This document shows, piece by piece, positions 45,032 through 49,043 of a stretch of DNA of 49,043 bases. This DNA is from Psychrobacter okhotskensis (GTDB lineage Bacteria > Pseudomonadota > Gammaproteobacteria > Pseudomonadales > Moraxellaceae). The stretch lies in NCBI RefSeq assembly GCF_013248965.1, contig NZ_JABRVQ010000026.1:1-49043 (forward strand), given 5' to 3'. Each line of letters begins with the position of its first letter. Position 1 is the first letter of the stretch. The notes beneath the pieces were generated by a model. That model was not told the DNA's origin, did not search any database, and was given only the letters and a program-made list of their open reading frames with translations. A program made the position numbers and the translations under genes.

Positions 45032-46084
45032 TTATTTAGCGTTAGTAAAAGCATCTTTAATCGTCGTTAGATCCTGCATCCACTGGTAGTAACCGCCAAA
45101 TGCTAAGTAAGAGTCTGGGCTCAGATAAACCACTTGCTGCTTGCTCCATGCATTGCTCTGAGCAACCAATGGATTGTCTAATACGGCCTTGGCACCAATA
45201 CCGTCTTCACCAATTGCAGCACTACGGTCGATGACAAATAACCAATCAGGATTGGCTTTTTGGATATATTCAAACGATATTGGCTGACCATGAGGCGCAT
45301 CGGCAATTTTGTCATCTGCCATTGGTACACCCAATACGGTATGGATAAAACCATAGCGAGATTTGTCACCATAGGCTGACATTTTATTGCCATTGACCAT
45401 GACGACTAGGCCAGTGCCTTTATTTTCTTTTGTTAGACTTTTGGTCTCAGTGATGAGTCCATCAATGTTCTGTTGTAGCTTAGCGGCTTGATCGCTTTTA
45501 CCAAACAATGCACCTAGATCATGCAGGCGCTGTTTGCTTGACTCATAGATGTTAGCTGTATCAATACTCATGTCTAACGTTGGCGCGATACTTGATAGCT
45601 CGTCGTATTTTTCTGCCATGCGTGAACCGACCAAAATAGCTTGTGGCTGCATTGCATTCAACGCTTCAAGATCTGGCTCAAATACAGTACCTACCGATTT
45701 TGGATCAGGCTGTGTTTCTGAATGTAGATTCTTTAGTAATAGGCCACCAGGCATACCATCGACCGCCACATCTAGCGCGGCCAAGTCTTGCATCAATGTC
45801 ATGTCATAAACGACAAGTGGCGATGGGTTCATGGCTAGCTCAACATCACCTTTTACGGTATTAACCATGATTTTTTCAGCAGATACAGCATCGTTATTAG
45901 CAACGTTCTGTGATTCATCAGCCGTTGGGTTTTCGGTTTTGGCGTCTGCTGGCTCAGAGTCGTTAGATTCAGGTGAGCTACAACCTGTCACACTGATCGT
46001 AGCAACCAGAGCGGTCACCATGGCAGTCAGTAAAGGGCGTTTGAAAAAAGGAGTAGAGCGGTTAGGCAATAAAATAATAGACAT
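45032..46084 (-). CDS. Iron-chelate-binding lipoprotein of the ABC importer
   Basis: This siderophore-binding protein of the FepB/FatB/CeuE class has 350 residues. The lipobox VTGC gives lipid-modified Cys35, and a low-complexity acidic linker (about 36-68) follows. The type III binding fold is seen in VVYDMTLMQDLAALDVAVDG, AMQPQAILVGSRMAEKYDEL, NPDWLFVIDRSAA and the C-terminal ...DLTTIKDAF. It is the first gene of the importer operon. A Fur-box-like site (46318-46336) lies 235 bases upstream. The chelate is unknown. Confidence 0.9.
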   Translation of the reverse strand: MSIILLPNRSTPFFKRPLLTAMVTALVATISVTGCSSPESNDSEPADAKTENPTADESQNVANNDAVSAEKIMVNTVKGDVELAMNPSPLVVYDMTLMQDLAALDVAVDGMPGGLLLKNLHSETQPDPKSVGTVFEPDLEALNAMQPQAILVGSRMAEKYDELSSIAPTLDMSIDTANIYESSKQRLHDLGALFGKSDQAAKLQQNIDGLITETKSLTKENKGTGLVVMVNGNKMSAYGDKSRYGFIHTVLGVPMADDKIADAPHGQPISFEYIQKANPDWLFVIDRSAAIGEDGIGAKAVLDNPLVAQSNAWSKQQVVYLSPDSYLAFGGYYQWMQDLTTIKDAFTNAK

Positions 46085-46317
46085 AAATAACTCGGTATAT
46101 CAGCTGGTTGGACAAAGTATGTATCAAGTAATTGGCCATATAAAAATAAAAAGAGCTTGCTTAGTGTGATGCTTCACACCATACAATTCTCGACAGTATT
46201 ACTTTTAACGTTATGATTTTTTATTGGTTGTTTTTACGCTTAGGTATTAAGACGTTTAACACGCCCTAATATCTTGTAACCTTATAAGATGAATAATCGA
46301 TCAGGGGCTATGATAGA

Positions 46318-46351
46318 TTAATTGAGACTCATTATCAATACAAATGATAAT
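46318..46351. promoter_or_regulatory. Fur-box-like cluster in the importer/tonB spacer
   Basis: TTAATTGAGACTCATTATC (46318-46336) agrees with the Fur consensus GATAATGAGAATCATTATC at 14 of 19 positions. The adjoining ATTATCA-N7-TGATAAT (46331-46351) adds a second inverted pair, which suggests more than one Fur dimer could bind here. It probably regulates the importer operon and perhaps tonB. Confidence 0.6.
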
Positions 46352-46524
46352 GGTTTTTATTACGTCACTGTATTTATGAGTTGTGACGGCTTTGGCACAA
46401 TAAGTCTGCATAGCGATATTTGAGAAAGGCTGATTGAATGACTAAGTAGGTTTTGCTTTTTAAATAACGGTAAATGATTGGCTTATCATTTGCCTGCTAA
46501 GCAAAATTATTATAAATTTATTAT

Positions 46525-46539
46525 TGATAATAATTATCG
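46525..46539. promoter_or_regulatory. Fur box upstream of tonB
   Basis: TGATAAT-A-ATTATCG is a nearly perfect 7-1-7 Fur inverted repeat, 53 bases before the tonB start codon. Confidence 0.7.
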
Positions 46540-46591
46540 TTTGCATTATTATCTACGCCATTCTACCTCTGTTAATTAATATTAGGGTGTT

Positions 46592-47494
46592 ATGAGTTCA
46601 ACGGATTTAGCAGCGCCATCACGCAAACTGTTACTCACGGCTATTATGATAGTTGTGGGTCTGCATGTGTTGACGGTAGTCGCCTTAGCGGCCATCAAAA
46701 CGCCTGAGTTGAAAATCGATAAAAAAGAAACACCGCCTATCGAAATAGAGCTGGTTACGCCACCACCTGTTGAGGTTGAAGAGATAAAGGTGGAAGAGGA
46801 AAAACCTGAACCAGTTAGGAAGCTTGATACTAAGCCTAAAGCGAAGCCAGTTACTGCGCCTAGTACTGTAAAACAGACTAAAACTCCCAAAGATTCAAGT
46901 AACAAAAAATCACCAGCGCCATCACCTAGCAATAATAATCCAACTGATGAGCTTCCATCTGAAAGTATAAATAATAAACCTGCTGATAATGAGAAGCCAA
47001 ATCTGGGAGGAGTGGTAGATAATAGTACGACTACTGTTATCAAAGTAAACAAGCCTACTGCTCAAAAACCTACAATTGATACTAGTACAAACAGTAACCA
47101 AGGTGTAAACAAGCCAAGTAGTGTTGGGGATGGCTCAAAGAATACTGGAGGCGGTAATGAAGGTGGTAATCAACAAGAAACACAATCACCTGTGGATACA
47201 GGTCCAGTAAGTTTCGGCGCTAGTGAAGCCAGCTGGCGAAGTGAGCCTCAACTTGGTTTCCTCGCGAATGAAAGAAGCCTTAAAAAGAAAGGAAGTATAT
47301 CAGTAACAGCAGCAATCACAGTGGATGAAAAAGGTAATATTACGAAAGTATCTATCTCTCCAAGTACAGGTATCAGCAGCGTAGATAATAAAATTATAAG
47401 AGCTATAAAGAAAGCTAAACTGACCCCATTTATACGCAATGGGGTAGCGGTGAGAGGTAGGGTGTCTGTGCCTGTTAGTTACGTAATATCTTGA
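46592..47494 (+). CDS. tonB: TonB energy-transducing protein
   Basis: The 300-residue protein has one N-terminal membrane helix (about residues 12-34, with His24 in VGLHVLTVV, the position of the functional histidine in TonB). A long Pro/Glu/Lys-rich periplasmic spacer follows (ETPPIEIELVTPPPVEVEE), then a Ser/Asn/Gly-rich linker. The C-terminal TonB domain contains GSISVTAAITVDEKGNIT and AIKKAKLTPFIRNGVAVRG. It carries energy from ExbBD to TonB-dependent receptors such as the one at 38193. It has its own ribosome site (AGGGTG) and a Fur box in front. Confidence 0.92.
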   Translation: MSSTDLAAPSRKLLLTAIMIVVGLHVLTVVALAAIKTPELKIDKKETPPIEIELVTPPPVEVEEIKVEEEKPEPVRKLDTKPKAKPVTAPSTVKQTKTPKDSSNKKSPAPSPSNNNPTDELPSESINNKPADNEKPNLGGVVDNSTTTVIKVNKPTAQKPTIDTSTNSNQGVNKPSSVGDGSKNTGGGNEGGNQQETQSPVDTGPVSFGASEASWRSEPQLGFLANERSLKKKGSISVTAAITVDEKGNITKVSISPSTGISSVDNKIIRAIKKAKLTPFIRNGVAVRGRVSVPVSYVIS

Positions 47495-47576
47495 ATATAT
47501 TGATTATTTACATCTAACGTTATAAAAATAATGATCGATATCTTAAGCCATAATACAAAAGACGAAGGAGTCTGAC

Positions 47577-48260
47577 ATGGACTTTATGCAATACTGGCAA
47601 ATCAGCGACATGGTGACAAAAACTTTGTTCTTTTTGTTGCTTGCTTTATCTATACTTTCTTGGGTGACTGGCATTATTCGTGTGCTACAAAGCCGCAAAT
47701 TGGCCGCCAATGTTGCAGATGATTTGAGTCAACAGATTCAAGTAAAACAGGGTGAGATGATAGCAGCAGATGCCTCTACTCGCCGTTTGGTTACTGAACA
47801 GATTTTGCTCAAGCATATTGGTCGTTACCGTTTTGCCAGCGAGCGCGGTTTACCTATTCTTGGGACGACAGCAGCAATTGCGCCATTTATTGGTTTGTTT
47901 GGGACGGTATGGGGTATTTTCCATGCGCTGCATAATATTGGTGTGAGTGGTCAAGCGGGTTTGGGACAAGTAGCAGGGCCAGTCGGTGAGGCACTTATCA
48001 TGACAGGGCTGGGTATTGCCGTGGCGATTCCAGCCGTGGTGTTTTACAACCTTGCCGTACGTATCAATCGCCGCATAATGTATCAAGCCAATGACAGAGC
48101 GCATGATTTATTGGCGCAGTCTGCTAAGTTAGCCTCAACACCGCAGCCACATAAGAATCTGGGGGCAGTCAGTGCAAAGCCGCCCAAGCCGACGAAAGAT
48201 AATAGCTTACATACACAGCAACCAGAACATTATCCCAGCTCAGCACCATCACAGTCATAA
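47577..48260 (+). CDS. exbB: ExbB/TolQ-family proton channel subunit
   Basis: The 227-residue membrane protein has the MotA/TolQ/ExbB domain. The first helix is near residues 15-38. The two closely spaced C-terminal helices carry GLPILGTTAAIAPFIGLFGTV (96-116) and GPVGEALIMTGLGIAVAIP. The order tonB-exbB-exbD marks it as ExbB rather than TolQ. A Pro/Ser-rich tail of about 40 residues is extra. AAGGAG precedes the ATG at a good distance. Confidence 0.93.
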   Translation: MDFMQYWQISDMVTKTLFFLLLALSILSWVTGIIRVLQSRKLAANVADDLSQQIQVKQGEMIAADASTRRLVTEQILLKHIGRYRFASERGLPILGTTAAIAPFIGLFGTVWGIFHALHNIGVSGQAGLGQVAGPVGEALIMTGLGIAVAIPAVVFYNLAVRINRRIMYQANDRAHDLLAQSAKLASTPQPHKNLGAVSAKPPKPTKDNSLHTQQPEHYPSSAPSQS

Positions 48261-48335
48261 ACCAAAGACAGCAAAACTAAAAACGAGCGACAGTGTTAAG
48301 TGTACTGAGTACAACTAAAGGTAGCGAGGACAATA

Positions 48336-48737
48336 ATGGCATTTCAATTGGGTGATGATGACAGTCAAAGTATGAATGAGATGAACCTCATTCCACTTAT
48401 CGATATCATGCTGGTATTGATGATTATATTTCTATTGACGGCGACCGTCCTCAATCCGACGGTGCCATTAGAGTTGCCAAAGACCAGTGCTGAGGTCAAT
48501 GAAACACCGCCAGAAGCCATTCAAATCAGTATCGACAAGGATGCAGGGATATTTTGGGACAGCGATCCGATTAGTATGGAAGCGCTTGAGGTACGATTAC
48601 AACAGCAAAGTGCTGCGGGTAAAGACCCTTCTGTGCAACTACGCGCTGATAAAGACAGTCGATACGATACCGTTGCCCAAGTATTGGCGGCTGCCAGTCA
48701 GGCTGGACTCAGCAAAATAGCCTTTGTTAACGAATAA
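48336..48737 (+). CDS. exbD: ExbD/TolR-family proton channel subunit
   Basis: The 133-residue protein has one helix (NLIPLIDIMLVLMIIFLLTA) holding the proton-carrying aspartate Asp23, followed by a periplasmic domain with VQLRADKDSRYDTVAQVLAAA. Length is normal for ExbD. It is third in the tonB-exbB-exbD operon and presumably the last gene, as a hairpin terminator lies about 130 bases downstream. Confidence 0.94.
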   Translation: MAFQLGDDDSQSMNEMNLIPLIDIMLVLMIIFLLTATVLNPTVPLELPKTSAEVNETPPEAIQISIDKDAGIFWDSDPISMEALEVRLQQQSAAGKDPSVQLRADKDSRYDTVAQVLAAASQAGLSKIAFVNE

Positions 48738-48867
48738 TCTGTAGAAGTAAGTGATTGAAAAAAGCAGCTTCTAAAAGAACAAACTAGCAATGTAAACCAG
48801 CAAGCTTAGCAATAAGAAAACAACCAAGACCATAATAAGAATAATTAAAATTATAAATTTTTCTCCG

Positions 48868-48898
48868 ACCTCGCTAGGGCAACCTTGCGAGGTTATCT
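48868..48898 (+). terminator. Probable terminator of tonB-exbB-exbD
   Basis: ACCTCGC / GCGAGGT form a 7-bp stem. Inside it AGG pairs with CCT around a GCAA tetraloop, and TTATCTTTTT follows. The U-tract is somewhat interrupted, so the call is likely rather than certain. Confidence 0.6.
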
Positions 48899-49007
48899 TT
48901 TTGCTGATTACCTGTTTTCGATTGTACAATTGGGTGTAATGGACATTATTCATGCTGGCGTAGGGTCTAACGCTATATACTGTCTATATTTGCAAGGAAT
49001 CAAAGCC

Positions 49008-49043
49008 ATGAATCAAAAAACTGCCCTTTTTGTCGTGATAAAC
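49008..49043 (+). CDS. Start of an unidentified gene, cut by the window edge
   Basis: ATG 49008 is preceded by GCAAGGAATCAAAGCC, a good ribosome site. Twelve codons are visible (MNQKTALFVVIN). This is too short to assign a function. Confidence 0.45.
   Translation, partial: MNQKTALFVVIN

Larger units (their letters stand above)
46085..46591. other. 507-bp divergent control region of importer and tonB operons
   Basis: No gene. It holds Fur-type sites at 46318-46351 and 46525-46539, an inverted repeat AAATGAT-N6-ATCATTT at 46472-46491, a 16-bp hairpin at 46164-46179, and a solitary MITE-end-like sequence at 46259-46268. Confidence 0.7.

Noticed and set aside
46164..46179. CRP-like palindrome TGTGA...TCACA upstream of the siderophore-binding lipoprotein gene
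   Set aside because: The half-sites are separated by 4 bases instead of the 6 required for CRP/Vfr, so it is better seen as a short hairpin.
46582..47052. 156-residue hydrophobic frame antisense to tonB
   Set aside because: It is the complement of the proline- and lysine-rich TonB spacer; the composition is an artefact.
48771..48953. 60-residue minus-strand frame with a hydrophobic C-terminus
   Set aside because: It has no ribosome site, lies across the probable exbD terminator hairpin, and its hydrophobicity is explained by AT-rich sequence. A real small membrane protein cannot be excluded.

Overview
The window looks like a chromosomal segment of a gamma-proteobacterium of the Moraxellaceae, most likely Psychrobacter. 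This is inferred from the style of the proteins, the moderate GC with AT-rich spacers, and the gene neighbourhoods; no rRNA or other phylogenetic marker is present. No tRNA, rRNA, CRISPR array, prophage or intact insertion sequence was seen. About 41 complete protein genes and one gene start at the right edge can be supported.

Layout. (1) 161-6331: a molybdenum hydroxylase operon, paoABC-like, with its maturation genes xdhC/paoD and mocA, followed by a GNAT acetyltransferase and, on the other strand, a SAM methyltransferase. (2) 8180-11660, minus strand: a compact set of small soluble proteins (roadblock/LC7, Aer-like PAS, PhnD-like binding protein without a signal peptide, and two unrecognised proteins). 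It reads as an uncharacterised cytoplasmic signalling module and is interrupted by a 171-bp near-palindromic MITE whose first base completes the stop codon of one gene. (3) gdhA at 12326. (4) 14023-19622: four consecutive glycosyltransferases without a flippase or polymerase, then a convergent unknown protein with weak sialyltransferase-like features. (5) A secreted PepSY protein. (6) 21873-30325: a complete histidine-utilisation system (hutU, a YjiH-type transporter, hutH, hutG, hutI) with divergent hutC, followed by a polar amino-acid ABC transporter. Two HutC-like operators overlap two candidate promoters. (7) A DMT permease. (8) 34439-37693: trpR-trpE-trpG plus a secreted LprI-like protein, with a TrpR operator lying inside a good sigma-70 promoter in front of trpR. 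(9) 38193-48737: an iron-acquisition island with a FetA/FrpB-like TonB-dependent receptor, a PepSY-TM protein, a FecBCDE-type siderophore ABC importer and tonB-exbB-exbD, with Fur-box-like palindromes in the two control regions.

How the parts fit. The hut genes turn histidine into glutamate and formamide, the ABC transporter probably supplies the histidine, and gdhA interconverts glutamate and 2-oxoglutarate. The receptor, TonB complex and FecBCDE-type importer form a full route for a ferric chelate from outside the cell to the cytoplasm.

Three intergenic copies of a 135-167 bp element (7890-8024, 19627-19770, 21579-21745) share a conserved core and ATAGT ends, while their stem arms differ in sequence but stay self-complementary. 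Together with the MITE and the 8.2-11.7 kb signalling cluster, these are the least explained parts of the window.
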